In this document: piece by piece, positions 33,968 through 42,001 of the stretch | How the letters are laid out: every line of letters begins with the position of its first letter | Numbering within the stretch: the stretch's first letter is position 1 | Assembly: GCF_001653715.1 (NCBI RefSeq) | Contig: NZ_LWHQ01000063.1 | Coordinates: forward strand, 4,432-46,435 | Source: Methylobacterium platani | GTDB taxonomy: Bacteria > Pseudomonadota > Alphaproteobacteria > Rhizobiales > Beijerinckiaceae | DNA: 42,004 nt | Direction of reading: 5' to 3' | Notes under the pieces: model-generated | Told to the model about the DNA's origin: nothing | What the model saw: the letters and a program-made list of their open reading frames with translations, nothing else | Databases searched by the model: none | Position numbers and translations under genes: made by a program

Positions 33968-34936
33968 TCACTGCTGATTGGTGAATTGCGGATCGACGCC
34001 GATGCCGCGCTGCGCCTGAATGATCGGGATACCCTTGTTGCTGTTCATCGCGACACAGGTCGCGGTCGTGTACCAGCTCTGCCCGCGGGTATCGCCTTCA
34101 TGGTCGGCGAACAGAACCTTGTAGAAGCCATCTGTCGCAATGTCCGGGATCAGTGAGTTGCTGACTGCGCCGGTGTACGAAGCATCGAAGAACTGCCGGT
34201 CGATGCTTCGCTCGTCGATCTTGACCACGCTGCCGATCGCGATGCGCGGATTGAGTAGGGTTCGGACGATGATACCGCCAATGGTCTGCTGCGGCCGCCC
34301 GATCATGCCGGTTCGGCTGTTGAGCACGATGGCGTCGCCGGGCAGAACCCCGTCGTTCTTCACCATCTGCAACTTGCCGTTCTGGATGCTGGGGGATGTC
34401 CCCGTCGCAAACCCGATCCGTCGCAGGACATCATTGGCCATACCGGTGAGCACAGCACCGCGCGGGAACTTCTTCGACCCCAGATCGGCGATGAACCCTA
34501 GCTCCACACCATGCGGCTGCATGGCTTTGAAGCACTCCATCACCTGATCCCTGTATGTGTGGCCGGAGGCGAGCGCCTTGTTGACGACGCCATAGTTGTG
34601 GGCGGTGTCGCTGTCGGAAGCCAATGCAAAAGCGAAGGTGTCGACCGGCGTCTCCTGGCCGGCTGTCGCCTGGATGATCTCACCCTTGAAGATCAGCCCC
34701 ACATTGTCGCGGTACCCTGCGGAGATACTGACTTTCTTAAATTCCTTCAGGAAGCGCTGCTCTGTTGCTTTGGCGACATTGTAGACCGTGATGGCGGCAC
34801 GGTTCGGCGACATCTTATCCCCGTGTTCAACCTGGAATTTGAAGCGCAGCTCCGACCCGTCCTTGACAGCGAAGCGCAGGCCGTCATTGCCGCCCTCGAA
34901 ATCGATCGTGGCGCTGCGGAGGTACTGGCGGGTCAT
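33968..34936 (-). CDS. Phage baseplate-hub-like tail protein
   Basis: This 322-residue protein, located immediately upstream of the tape measure gene, opens with QYLRSATIDFEGGNDGLRFA and continues FKFQVEHGDKMSPNRAAITV, YNVAKATEQRFLKEFKKVSI and FKGEIIQA. That is the pattern of a hub or gp44-like protein found next to the tape measure in several tailed prophages. Its ATG overlaps the stop of the 109-residue gene (TGATG). Assignment is from family memory and position. Confidence 0.6.
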   Translation of the reverse strand: MTRQYLRSATIDFEGGNDGLRFAVKDGSELRFKFQVEHGDKMSPNRAAITVYNVAKATEQRFLKEFKKVSISAGYRDNVGLIFKGEIIQATAGQETPVDTFAFALASDSDTAHNYGVVNKALASGHTYRDQVMECFKAMQPHGVELGFIADLGSKKFPRGAVLTGMANDVLRRIGFATGTSPSIQNGKLQMVKNDGVLPGDAIVLNSRTGMIGRPQQTIGGIIVRTLLNPRIAIGSVVKIDERSIDRQFFDASYTGAVSNSLIPDIATDGFYKVLFADHEGDTRGQSWYTTATCVAMNSNKGIPIIQAQRGIGVDPQFTNQQ

Positions 34937-35262
34937 GCGGCCTCTCCGTCGTCGGGCGCCTGCGGACCGAGGAAGGCGTCGCGCAGTACGCCGCGGCCCT
35001 TGATCGCCATAAGGCTGCTGAACAGGGCGTCGGCGAACTGATGGGCGCCCCACAGGGCGCGGCTCATGTCGCCGTCGACGTCGTTGATGGAAGCGATCTC
35101 GACCACGGCGCCGCCGGCCCGGAGGGTGATTTCCAGCGGCGCTGGTTCGTCGCCCGGCGGATGCATCAACAGCACCTCGAGCCCACCGACCGCGCCAAAT
35201 CGATAGATCTGGTTGAGGTCGCGCCCCGACAACCGGGTGGGAAATTGCACAACGTCGCTCAT
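34933..35262 (-). CDS. Small phage protein, unknown function
   Basis: The 109-residue product begins SDVVQFPTRLSGRDLNQIYRF, has a beta-rich middle (GGLEVLLMHPPGDEPAPLEI; GGAVVEIASIND) and a helical end (RALWGAHQFADALFSSLMAI), closing with acidic residues. The ribosome site GAGGAT lies 6 bases before the ATG. It overlaps the hub-like gene by 4 bases and so belongs to the tail operon. I do not know its role. Confidence 0.65.
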   Translation of the reverse strand: MSDVVQFPTRLSGRDLNQIYRFGAVGGLEVLLMHPPGDEPAPLEITLRAGGAVVEIASINDVDGDMSRALWGAHQFADALFSSLMAIKGRGVLRDAFLGPQAPDDGEAA

Positions 35263-35271
35263 CAGCGATCC

Positions 35272-35427
35272 TCAAGAGTGGCTGCCGGCCGCGGGAGTGA
35301 CGCCTCCCCGCCGGCTGTCGTCGTTACTTCCGGCGCCACTGAACGACTTGGCGCCATCGGCGGCCCTGACGGCGCCGATCGGGTTGGCCTCACTCCCCGA
35401 TGCGGGGGAGCGGGCAATTCGGATCAT
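35272..35427 (-). CDS. Possible 51-residue phage protein
   Basis: An open frame starts at an ATG at 35425-35427, with AGG about 9 bases upstream, overlaps the coiled-coil gene by 38 bases and ends 9 bases before the next gene. It encodes a low-complexity Ser/Gly/Ala/Arg-rich peptide (SPASGSEANPIGAVRAADGA). It fills an otherwise unoccupied gap (35263-35389) in a tightly packed operon, which is the main support. It could also be chance in GC-rich DNA. Confidence 0.35.
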   Translation of the reverse strand: MIRIARSPASGSEANPIGAVRAADGAKSFSGAGSNDDSRRGGVTPAAGSHS

Positions 35428-36082
35428 CCAGAAGACCTCGCATGGCGTCTTCCCAGGCGAGTTGTTCGGCCGTCGCCGGCACCTCGTTGGACCGCTCGAA
35501 GAACGCCGATCGGCCAACGTCGTCTGCCTCGCTCAGCAAGGCGCGCTCGCCGGGGCCGATGCTCGGGCTGGTGTGCTCGCTCCGCAGAACGTTCAAGACG
35601 CGGCCAATTCCCAGAAGCTCGGCCCGGAGCGCCTTCGCTCGTTCGATCAGGTCAGGAAGGGCGTACTGTAGGACGGCCGCCCGTGCCTCGCGGACGCTCT
35701 CGTCGGCCCAGCGCACACCGTCGCTCGCGCGGTCCAGCGCAGCTCGGAGGCTGTCGCGGGCTGTCGTAAGCTGGTCGCGTGCCCTCCGGGACTCCTCGAC
35801 GCGGCTGCGCGCTTCCTTGATCGGGGCTTCGGTATCGATCGACTCGCCACGGAGTGTGGCGGCAATCAATTCGGTTCCCGACAGCGGGCGCGCATCGGCA
35901 AGGGCTGCCTCTGCCTGCCATACCGCCTCGCTCGCCGGCAGCTGCCGCCCCTCGACCTCGTTCAGCGCCCGAAGTGCGTCGTCGCGAGACTGCCGCGCGG
36001 CGGCGCGGCGTTCGATCTGCTCCGCAAGGGCGGCGCGCGACGGATCGCGTGACACCTCTTGCTTGACCTTCGGCAGGGCCAT
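35390..36082 (-). CDS. Coiled-coil phage protein, possible scaffold-like
   Basis: The 230-residue product is almost entirely helical and charged: LAEQIERRAAARQSRDDALR, ARSRVEESRRARDQLTTARD, LRAALDRASDGVRWADES. The ATG at 36080-36082 is preceded by AGGGGTGA with 6 bases spacing; a GTG at 36091 overlapping the protease stop is an alternative. The place just after a prohead protease and the coiled-coil build would fit a scaffold or head-completion protein, but no family is recognised and no capsid gene follows. Confidence 0.6.
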   Translation of the reverse strand: MALPKVKQEVSRDPSRAALAEQIERRAAARQSRDDALRALNEVEGRQLPASEAVWQAEAALADARPLSGTELIAATLRGESIDTEAPIKEARSRVEESRRARDQLTTARDSLRAALDRASDGVRWADESVREARAAVLQYALPDLIERAKALRAELLGIGRVLNVLRSEHTSPSIGPGERALLSEADDVGRSAFFERSNEVPATAEQLAWEDAMRGLLDDPNCPLPRIGE

Positions 36083-36087
36083 GACCG

Positions 36088-37062
36088 TCACCCCTGCCGA
36101 TACATGTGCGGGAAGGCCTTCGTGATCTCGGCCTCGTCGGCGGCACGAGCGGCGACGGTCTGCCCTCGGCTCTTCCGGACGCCGTGCCGGGCCCGCGCGT
36201 CGAGCGCCAGCCAGTTACGCCGGTCGCGCAGCCGGGCATCCGAGGCCAAGTTCTCGGCGCGGCCCTCACCGGCAAGCTGCGCGTCGAGTTCGGCGAGCTC
36301 GCTCTCGGATAGCTTGGACATCAGAAATTTGAGGATGGTTTCGACTTCAGTCGGACCCATGTCGTTCGCTCCATTGTAGATCGAGGCGCTTTGGTGGCTT
36401 CGTTTTGGAAGATGCTTCGTCACAGCGAGGATCTGCGCATCGCCGATGCCGTAGCTCGCCAAAAGATCGGCCTGTTGCTGCCAGTCCGTCGGATCGGAGG
36501 CAGCAAGGGCAGCGTCAGCAACGACCACATCAGGCCCAGCTCGGCCTTTCGGCACAAGGGCGACGTGGTTGCCCGACAGGTTGGTCATGCGACCGTCGAA
36601 GCGAACGCCCTGGTATGTCCCAGGCGTCATCACGGGGGTGTAGCGGTAGCTCGCCGAGATCTCCCGGGCCGTACCGTCGTTGATCCCGTCGATCGCCGGC
36701 CGCGACCAGCACGACAGATCCATCTTGAGGTACGGGGGCACCCACCGGGCGCCGCTCACCGATCCGACGGTGCGCTCGTGGTCGTGATCTTCGGCGCTCA
36801 CCGGGTTGTGGCCGTAGAGCAAGGGCTTGCCGTTGAAGGTGTGGGCTGCCTTTTCAAGCTCGCGGGGATCGCGCAGCAGGTGATAGACCTTGTGCGCGTC
36901 GAGGCCGAGTTCCTGAAAACCCGGGATCTCGTGCCCGTAGTACGGGCAGACCATGGCTTTGCTCACGTTGGTCTGCCGGACGTGCAGATGACCGTCAGCA
37001 TCGAAGGCCCGGGCGCTCGCATAATCGAGCGCCAGCATGTCCTGTCTCATCATCCGGGCCAT
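36088..37062 (-). CDS. DUF2213-type prohead protease
   Basis: The 324-residue product resembles phage DUF2213 proteins, maturation serine proteases that process the prohead. N-terminal segments: RQTNVSKAMVCPYYGHEIPG, GKPLLYGHNPVSAEDHDHER, TVGSVSGARW, REISASYRYTPVMTPGTYQG, NLSGNHVALVPKGRAGPDVV. The His-Asp-His-Glu and the Ser-x-Ser-Tyr and Asn-His-Val-Ala-Leu-Val clusters are typical. The C-terminal 95 residues are helical (VETILKFLMSKLSESELAEL) and continue to TKAFPHMYRQG. AAGGAG 9 bases before the ATG at 37060-37062 fixes the start; the longer frame is a shadow of the terminase gene, which it overlaps by 13 bases. Confidence 0.85.
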   Translation of the reverse strand: MARMMRQDMLALDYASARAFDADGHLHVRQTNVSKAMVCPYYGHEIPGFQELGLDAHKVYHLLRDPRELEKAAHTFNGKPLLYGHNPVSAEDHDHERTVGSVSGARWVPPYLKMDLSCWSRPAIDGINDGTAREISASYRYTPVMTPGTYQGVRFDGRMTNLSGNHVALVPKGRAGPDVVVADAALAASDPTDWQQQADLLASYGIGDAQILAVTKHLPKRSHQSASIYNGANDMGPTEVETILKFLMSKLSESELAELDAQLAGEGRAENLASDARLRDRRNWLALDARARHGVRKSRGQTVAARAADEAEITKAFPHMYRQG

Positions 37063-38510
37063 CCAGCGTAGCTCCTTCGGCTGGGGTAGCTTCTGATGCG
37101 CGGGGGACCGAACGCGGTCGCCTGCTCCCTCGTCACGACGATTGGCTGTGCGCGCTGGGAGAGTGTCACCAGCGCGCCGGCTACAGCGTTCGCGACGTCG
37201 TCGTGCGCACCGCGTGGGTGATCGATGCTGTCCCGGCCACCGCGTGCCGTCCGGCGCTCCAGGTTCACGATCTGCGTGCGCAGGCGCTGGTGATCGAGCA
37301 GGGACGCGCGCCCGCTGTTCAGCATCGGAAGCAGGTCGCGGTAGAGGTCGGACTTCGTCTTCTCGGACACGACGTACTGAATGCCGTGGACCTTGAAGCG
37401 CTCGCGCGGCCACTCGCCCGCGTACCGGTCGCCCATCACCTCGCTGACCTTGTAGCTCTTCAGCAGGGTGGCGAAATCCTCCACTACCTGATCCGGCGAG
37501 AAGGGCGGCCGGCATTCCCGGACGGCGTCGAGCACCACCGCATCGCCCTCAGGGTGAGCGATCGCCAAAGTCATGCTGTCGCCCGAGCCGCCCGACGGAT
37601 CCACGAAGGCCACATGGCCCTGGCTCGGCGGGCGTTCGAACACGTCGACGGCAATGCAGGCGTCCACCACGTCGAGGCTGACGAAGCGCTCCACGTCGGT
37701 CCGGAACTCGGCCCCGTACTCGGCTGCGGCGGCGGCCGGGTCGCGCTCGTAAGCTTCATCGATCAGGCGCTGAGGCACGCTCGGGTTCATCACCCGAGTT
37801 GGTGCGCGCCAGACCAGCACGTTGGGGTCATCCTTCCCGAAGTACCGATTGAAGGCATCCCAGAGGGCGCCGCGGCGGGCGTACGGGCTGGACGCACACA
37901 GCAGCATCCCGTTCGGGATCGTCGCCATGGCAGGCCTCAGGGCGTCGAGGATGGCGAAGTCAGGATCGGCAGCGTCCTCGGTCGGCCAGAACGCCATCTC
38001 GTCCAGCACGCCCGCCACGAGGGTTCGGCCTCGCACCGATCGGAACGAGGACGTGCCTACCTCGATCGTCACTCGGTTGGTCAGGTCGAACTCGTCGGCG
38101 GTCTCGCGCTCAACGAGGCGGGCCAGCATCGGCACCTCGGTGAGCAGCGCGCGCAGATAGTTGAGGATCGCGCGAGCCTGCTTACGGTCCGTGGCGATGA
38201 TGAGGATCGTCGCCCGCTCGCCAGGCTGAAGGTACGGCCGGTAATCGCGGAATGTCGCGAGATAGACGGCGATCAGCGCCAGCACGAAGCTCTTGCCGGC
38301 GCGGCGGCCGCAGATTAGCCAGGCTTCGCTGAATGGGGCCTCAGGAGCCTCCTGGCGGCTCGTACAGGCCCGGTAAGCCTTCGCTTCGGTGTCGGATAGC
38401 GGCAAGGCGAACAAGGCGCCCAGGAACGCCCTCCACGCCGCCCAGGTGCCTTCGTCCCGGAACCAGCGGGCGAACAGATTGGGATCGCGCATGGCCTGGA
38501 GCAGGTTCAC
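37050..38510 (-). CDS. Phage terminase large subunit
   Basis: The 486-residue protein is the packaging motor. The ATPase domain has Walker A CGRRAGKS at residues 67-74 and Walker B VAGVLDE at 165-171, with coupling ASSPYARRG (207-215). The nuclease domain starts FVDPSGGSGDS (Asp304), continues with GDRYAGEWPRERF and ends HDDVANAVAGAL, giving the three acidic positions expected of the RNase H-like fold. The length fits. It overlaps the small terminase candidate by 4 bases and the protease by 13. It appears intact. Confidence 0.93.
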   Translation of the reverse strand: MNLLQAMRDPNLFARWFRDEGTWAAWRAFLGALFALPLSDTEAKAYRACTSRQEAPEAPFSEAWLICGRRAGKSFVLALIAVYLATFRDYRPYLQPGERATILIIATDRKQARAILNYLRALLTEVPMLARLVERETADEFDLTNRVTIEVGTSSFRSVRGRTLVAGVLDEMAFWPTEDAADPDFAILDALRPAMATIPNGMLLCASSPYARRGALWDAFNRYFGKDDPNVLVWRAPTRVMNPSVPQRLIDEAYERDPAAAAAEYGAEFRTDVERFVSLDVVDACIAVDVFERPPSQGHVAFVDPSGGSGDSMTLAIAHPEGDAVVLDAVRECRPPFSPDQVVEDFATLLKSYKVSEVMGDRYAGEWPRERFKVHGIQYVVSEKTKSDLYRDLLPMLNSGRASLLDHQRLRTQIVNLERRTARGGRDSIDHPRGAHDDVANAVAGALVTLSQRAQPIVVTREQATAFGPPRIRSYPSRRSYAGWPG

Positions 38511-38923
38511 GCCGCGTTGCCCTCGATGTAGTCGCGCAGATCGGGGGTGACGTCTCGCGGGCGGCGCCTGAGGCCGACCGCCTCGAGCAGCCGGCGCAGG
38601 TTGCCGGCGGTGCGCTGATAGAGGTCGAGGGCATCGGCGCTCGCCTCCCCTGCCGTGGCGAAGGCCACCTCCATCCGCTCCAGCTCGACGGTCAGGGTGG
38701 CGACCCGGCGAACGATGGACTTCTCGGCCTCGGAGACCGCGCCCTCCCCGCCGAGGTCTGCGAGGTGCAGCGCAATTAGGTCCCGCATCCGGCGCGCCCA
38801 GAGCGAGCGCCCGTCCACGTCCGGCAACAGGGACGTGCCGTTGGTCACACGGGATCTATGCGAGCGCTTCCGAAGGCCAAGGGTGGGGCTATCCAACGTC
38901 GTTCCGCCGGGCTTATGGGACAA
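38507..38923 (-). CDS. Probable phage terminase small subunit
   Basis: Up to 138 residues. The C-terminal 90 contain RSLWARRMRDLIALHLADLG followed by helical AEKSIVRRVATLTVELERME and a motif-rich end AGNLRRLLEAVGLRRRPRDV, a pattern I associate with terminase-adjacent small proteins in alphaproteobacterial prophages. The start is uncertain: TTG at 38921-38923 has no ribosome site, a TTG at 38894-38896 has GGCGGAA in good position, and a GTG at 38846-38848 precedes TNGTSLLPDVDGR. Position directly before and overlapping the large subunit supports the role. Upstream bases 38924-39070 hold no supported gene. Confidence 0.65.
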   Translation of the reverse strand: MSHKPGGTTLDSPTLGLRKRSHRSRVTNGTSLLPDVDGRSLWARRMRDLIALHLADLGGEGAVSEAEKSIVRRVATLTVELERMEVAFATAGEASADALDLYQRTAGNLRRLLEAVGLRRRPRDVTPDLRDYIEGNAA

Positions 38924-39070
38924 ACGTTGGACAAGGTTATCACGTGCGCAGCGCTAAGTCATTGAACACACAAGTTTTTGTGCGTCTACGATTGTCCAAG
39001 TTATCGCCCTGCTCAAGCGACTAGAACGCTTTCCGGGTGCCAAGCAGGAAAATTGTCATTTGGAAGTAGC

Positions 39071-39436
39071 TCAGCTGCCCAACGAACCCTGATCCAGCCG
39101 AAAGTGTACGGGAAACTGCACGCGGCTCACAGTTTCGCTCTTTCCGCCCTGCTTCCCTTCTCCTCCCACCGAGGCCTCGAACGAAAGGACCTTCACACCG
39201 ATTTTGGCACTACCGCCTTTCTCGGCAGTCGCTTGAGCTGTTATGGCTATGTCGAACCTCATGACCGACCACATCGCCTTGTCGTGCCATGCCACTCCAA
39301 ATCCCGGGTCGATCTTGGCGTGCTCCGTTACAGCGGGTGCGACCAAGCCACCGACCTCAGGATCCTTTCTGGCGGCTGCGACGCCTTTGAGGATGTCCAG
39401 GATTGTCTGTTGAACGAAATCTTGGAGGTCGACCAT
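39071..39436 (-). CDS. Trypco2-like small protein
   Basis: The 121-residue product opens with VDLQDFVQQTILDILKGVAA, has a strand MRFDIAITAQAT, then GGSAKIGVKVLSFEASVG and SRVQFPVHFRL near the end. An N-terminal helix followed by a strand, Gly-rich turn, I-GVKV strand and final F-PVHF strand is the pattern of the Trypsin-co-occurring domain 2 (Trypco2) family, small proteins seen in predicted conflict systems. AGGAG lies 9 bases before the ATG at 39434-39436. No trypsin-like partner is visible. The assignment is from pattern memory. Confidence 0.55.
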   Translation of the reverse strand: MVDLQDFVQQTILDILKGVAAARKDPEVGGLVAPAVTEHAKIDPGFGVAWHDKAMWSVMRFDIAITAQATAEKGGSAKIGVKVLSFEASVGGEGKQGGKSETVSRVQFPVHFRLDQGSLGS

Positions 39437-39534
39437 GGCGGCACTCCTGTGTGCGTGAGTTCCAGGAGGCTGACATCGGAGCTGCCAAAGTGCCAGCCTG
39501 GCACAAAGGTAGTGCCAGCGTTGGAGGTACGTTT

Positions 39535-39686
39535 CTCCCCACCCTCACTTCCCTGCCTCAGGGTGGCATTCCCCACCCCACCACACCTCCCCACCCCTAA
39601 AGGGGGTGGGGAAGGTGGGGAAGTGGGGAAAGCCCGGAAATGCCCTCACCTTCCCACCTCTCCACACCTCACCTTTCAAGGTGAGG
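39535..39686. repeat. Purine/pyrimidine-tract and palindrome cluster, possible replication origin
   Basis: GGGGGTGGGGAAGGTGGGGA at 39602 continues to AAGTGGGG (39628): four G-runs in 27 bases, a G-quadruplex pattern. On its left are C-rich repeats of CTCCCCAC/CCCCACC type (39560-39597), and on its right CTTCCCACCTCTCCACACCT. CCTCACCTTTCAAGGTGAGG at 39667-39686 is a perfect 9-bp stem. The lack of coding capacity (39437-39734 has no supported gene), the repeats, and a RepA/DnaB-like gene about 1 kb away suggest an origin or control region. Confidence 0.4.
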
Positions 39687-39734
39687 AGTTTCGTCTAAAC
39701 TCAGATCTTGGCCGTTCGAAACGGGGGCGGGGCA

Positions 39735-40742
39735 ATGAGGAATTCGAACAGGGTAGCTGCTCTTTTTTCAGCAGTGATGATCTGGAGCACGCCGGCCAGC
39801 GCCGACTTCCGCGCCGAACTAGCTGGCCGCTTCAACGAAGATCCGCGGTTTTTCGTGCTGAACATCCCGCCGCGTCCCGTGGGTTGGCCGGGATCAATTC
39901 TCACCAGCGATCAGCGCTTCGTTATCTCAAGAGGATCGCAGAATGACCCAGCTGTCGCTCATGGCCCCCCTTTCAATATGGCAATTGGACTTAAAGTAGA
40001 TTTGAAAACAAGCGCTAATGCCGGTGTAATAAATCTGTTTAAACTGACTGCATCGGCAACAGATACAGTTTCTACGACATTTGATATAGAACAAGTCAGA
40101 ATTCACGATATGACAATCGGAGATCTACGAAATAAATTAATCGCTGTCAAACAGCTTAATTCTACAAATAATGGTGGACTTATTGTCATATTCCGATCAT
40201 ATGAAGGAAGCTTTGTTATGAGAGCTACAAAAAATGCGGGCGTAGATGCGAATGCATGGGCAGCGTTCCAAAAGGGCGTGATAGACGCTGGGCTGACTGC
40301 CGCTGCAGATGCTGGGGACACGTTGATAATCCGCTCGAATAATCCTATTGTATTTGCATTTGTAACAATCTCGATCTCTGATCTAAACGCTGTATTAGCA
40401 ACTATTGAAACTCCATTAATAGCGCCTCCTGCAAATACATCCATACGCAACAATCCTAACTTCAACAATCCAGGACAAATAATTGGCGGATCTAATTCTA
40501 TAATTAATAACCCCGGCAACGTATTTGGTGACATTCTTGGCGGACAAATAAATATTAATCGACCAAGCACAGCGACTGAAATAGCAGAAGCGCAGGAAAA
40601 ATTGAATTTAGCACAACAGCTATTTACTACTAGTGTCGCGCAAATGCTGCAAGGACGTGCGCCTGGCATTTATGAAAATGTATCTCGATCGGGAATTTAT
40701 TTAGTTCCTGCAGAGAATTTCGGCCGTCAACCCAATGAATAA
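39735..40742 (+). CDS. Secreted protein of AT-rich composition, unknown function
   Basis: The 335-residue product starts with a signal peptide (NRVAALFSAVMIWSTPASA, cleavage after residue 23). The mature part begins DFRAELAGRFNEDPRFFVLN, then PRPVGWPGSILTSDQRF and HGPPFNMAIGLKVDLKTSAN, an Asn/Ile-rich middle, and near the end a short helix EIAEAQEKLNLAQQLF. A polar Asn-Pro-Gly stretch (NNPNFNNPGQIIGGSNS) is notable. GGGGCGG lies just upstream of the ATG. From about 39960 to the end the DNA is AT-rich, unlike neighbouring phage genes, and this is the only long rightward gene on this side. No family recognised. It ends 2 bases from the convergent replication gene. Confidence 0.7.
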   Translation: MRNSNRVAALFSAVMIWSTPASADFRAELAGRFNEDPRFFVLNIPPRPVGWPGSILTSDQRFVISRGSQNDPAVAHGPPFNMAIGLKVDLKTSANAGVINLFKLTASATDTVSTTFDIEQVRIHDMTIGDLRNKLIAVKQLNSTNNGGLIVIFRSYEGSFVMRATKNAGVDANAWAAFQKGVIDAGLTAAADAGDTLIIRSNNPIVFAFVTISISDLNAVLATIETPLIAPPANTSIRNNPNFNNPGQIIGGSNSIINNPGNVFGDILGGQININRPSTATEIAEAQEKLNLAQQLFTTSVAQMLQGRAPGIYENVSRSGIYLVPAENFGRQPNE

Positions 40743-40744
40743 TA

Positions 40745-42001
40745 TCATGCAAGTTCACCCAATTCGACAAAACTGCGAATGTTGCCCTTTTTGTCCCTTC
40801 CGCTTGCAATGACAAACATCCCATTTGCGATCCAGATCTTGAGCATTTTTTTGATCCGCTCCCGGTGTTGCGGCTCGTTTGGATCCAGCTTCAGTGCGCC
40901 TGCGATGGGCCGACCGACCCAGTCGCCAGCTTGGACGTTCTCGCGCCAGGGGCCGCCGACACACACAGCGGCCTGAGCGGCGCGCAGATCCTCGACCGAC
41001 ATACCCTCTAGAGGATCGGGCCAGGACCACGGCTCGACCACCGCGACATGGTCGCTCAGAGCCAATAGGCTTTCCGGGCCGTTCCCGAGCGAGATGGAGG
41101 CCAGGTGAAACCATGAGCCGCGCTCGGGCGGCTGGGCTAGGTTGGCCTTACCGTTGTCCACCCGGAAGTAGCGGCGCCTCTGATCGACGCCAGCCCGTTC
41201 GGCCTCCTCTTTCGTCATCTGGTTCAGCACCCGGGCTGAGCGTGCCTTGGCAAGCAGGGCGCCTGCGCCCCGACCGTCCTCGACGGTGTGCTCACCCGCA
41301 CTCCCCTGCCCCTTGCGAACGTGATGCACGAGGTCGAACGCCGCGCCGGTCTCCTCGGCGATCCGATTGATGGCGCTTGCGACGACATCCACCGCCCCAT
41401 TGTCGTTCTCAGTCACCTGATGCGTCGACACGAACGGGTCGAGGAACACGACGTCGATCGCGTTCTCCAGGATGGTGTGGGTCAAGGCCTCGACGACTGG
41501 CACGGCGAGATGCGTGCCCGCACGGGTGGTGCGCGCCAAAATGATCTCCGAGTCCCGGCCGCTGTCGAGGAACAACCAACCCTCGATCTCCTCGCGGCTG
41601 ATACCGTAGTGCAGGCAGATGGCCGCCACACGGCGCTCCACCTCCTCAAGCGGGTCCTCGCCGTTCCAGACCCACACCCGGCAGCGAGCCGGCGGGGTGA
41701 TACCGAGTAGCGGCCGGCCGGTGGCTAGTGCCAGCGCCTCGACCAGCACCAGCGACGACTTGCCGAGCCCGCCCGGCGCCACTGTCATACTGATGAAGCG
41801 GCGGATCAGATGCTGACCGTAGAGCCATTGCCTGGGCGGAATGCTGGCGGGATCCCGCCAGCGGAAGGGTGTTGCCCGGATCGCGCCCGGCTTGCCGGTC
41901 GGGACCTGATCGCTATCCGGATAGGGCCAATGCCAGTCCGGCTGGGATTGCCCCGGATCGGTGGACACCGAGAACGCTTTCGCGTGAGGTGTTTTTGCCA
42001 T
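40745..42001 (-). CDS. RepA/DnaB-like AAA ATPase, phage or plasmid replication helicase type
   Basis: The 418-residue product has a P-loop ATPase domain: Walker A APGGLGKSS at residues 75-83, RVWVWNGEDPLEEVERRVAA, Walker B DVVFLDPFVST, a sensor-like FDLVHHVRKGQG, and DGRGAGALLAKARSARVLNQ, all typical of RepA-like (AAA_25) hexameric helicases. The C-terminal part (RERIKKMLKIWIANGMFVIA) may be a winged helix. The frame starts at the ATG 41999-42001, three bases from the window edge, so a longer upstream version cannot be excluded. Role: DNA unwinding in replication of the element. Confidence 0.82.
   Translation of the reverse strand: MAKTPHAKAFSVSTDPGQSQPDWHWPYPDSDQVPTGKPGAIRATPFRWRDPASIPPRQWLYGQHLIRRFISMTVAPGGLGKSSLVLVEALALATGRPLLGITPPARCRVWVWNGEDPLEEVERRVAAICLHYGISREEIEGWLFLDSGRDSEIILARTTRAGTHLAVPVVEALTHTILENAIDVVFLDPFVSTHQVTENDNGAVDVVASAINRIAEETGAAFDLVHHVRKGQGSAGEHTVEDGRGAGALLAKARSARVLNQMTKEEAERAGVDQRRRYFRVDNGKANLAQPPERGSWFHLASISLGNGPESLLALSDHVAVVEPWSWPDPLEGMSVEDLRAAQAAVCVGGPWRENVQAGDWVGRPIAGALKLDPNEPQHRERIKKMLKIWIANGMFVIASGRDKKGNIRSFVELGELA

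Noticed and set aside
36088..37515. Reading the DUF2213 gene from a start 151 codons further upstream, which might have hidden a portal fusion
   Set aside because: The extra part is a shadow of the terminase gene, Arg-rich and motif-free, and a ribosome site fixes the start at 37062.
39735..40742. Resemblance of the secreted protein to pore-forming or gasdermin-like proteins
   Set aside because: Only a vague beta-rich impression near its N-terminus; the signal peptide does not fit cytosolic gasdermins and no diagnostic motif was found.
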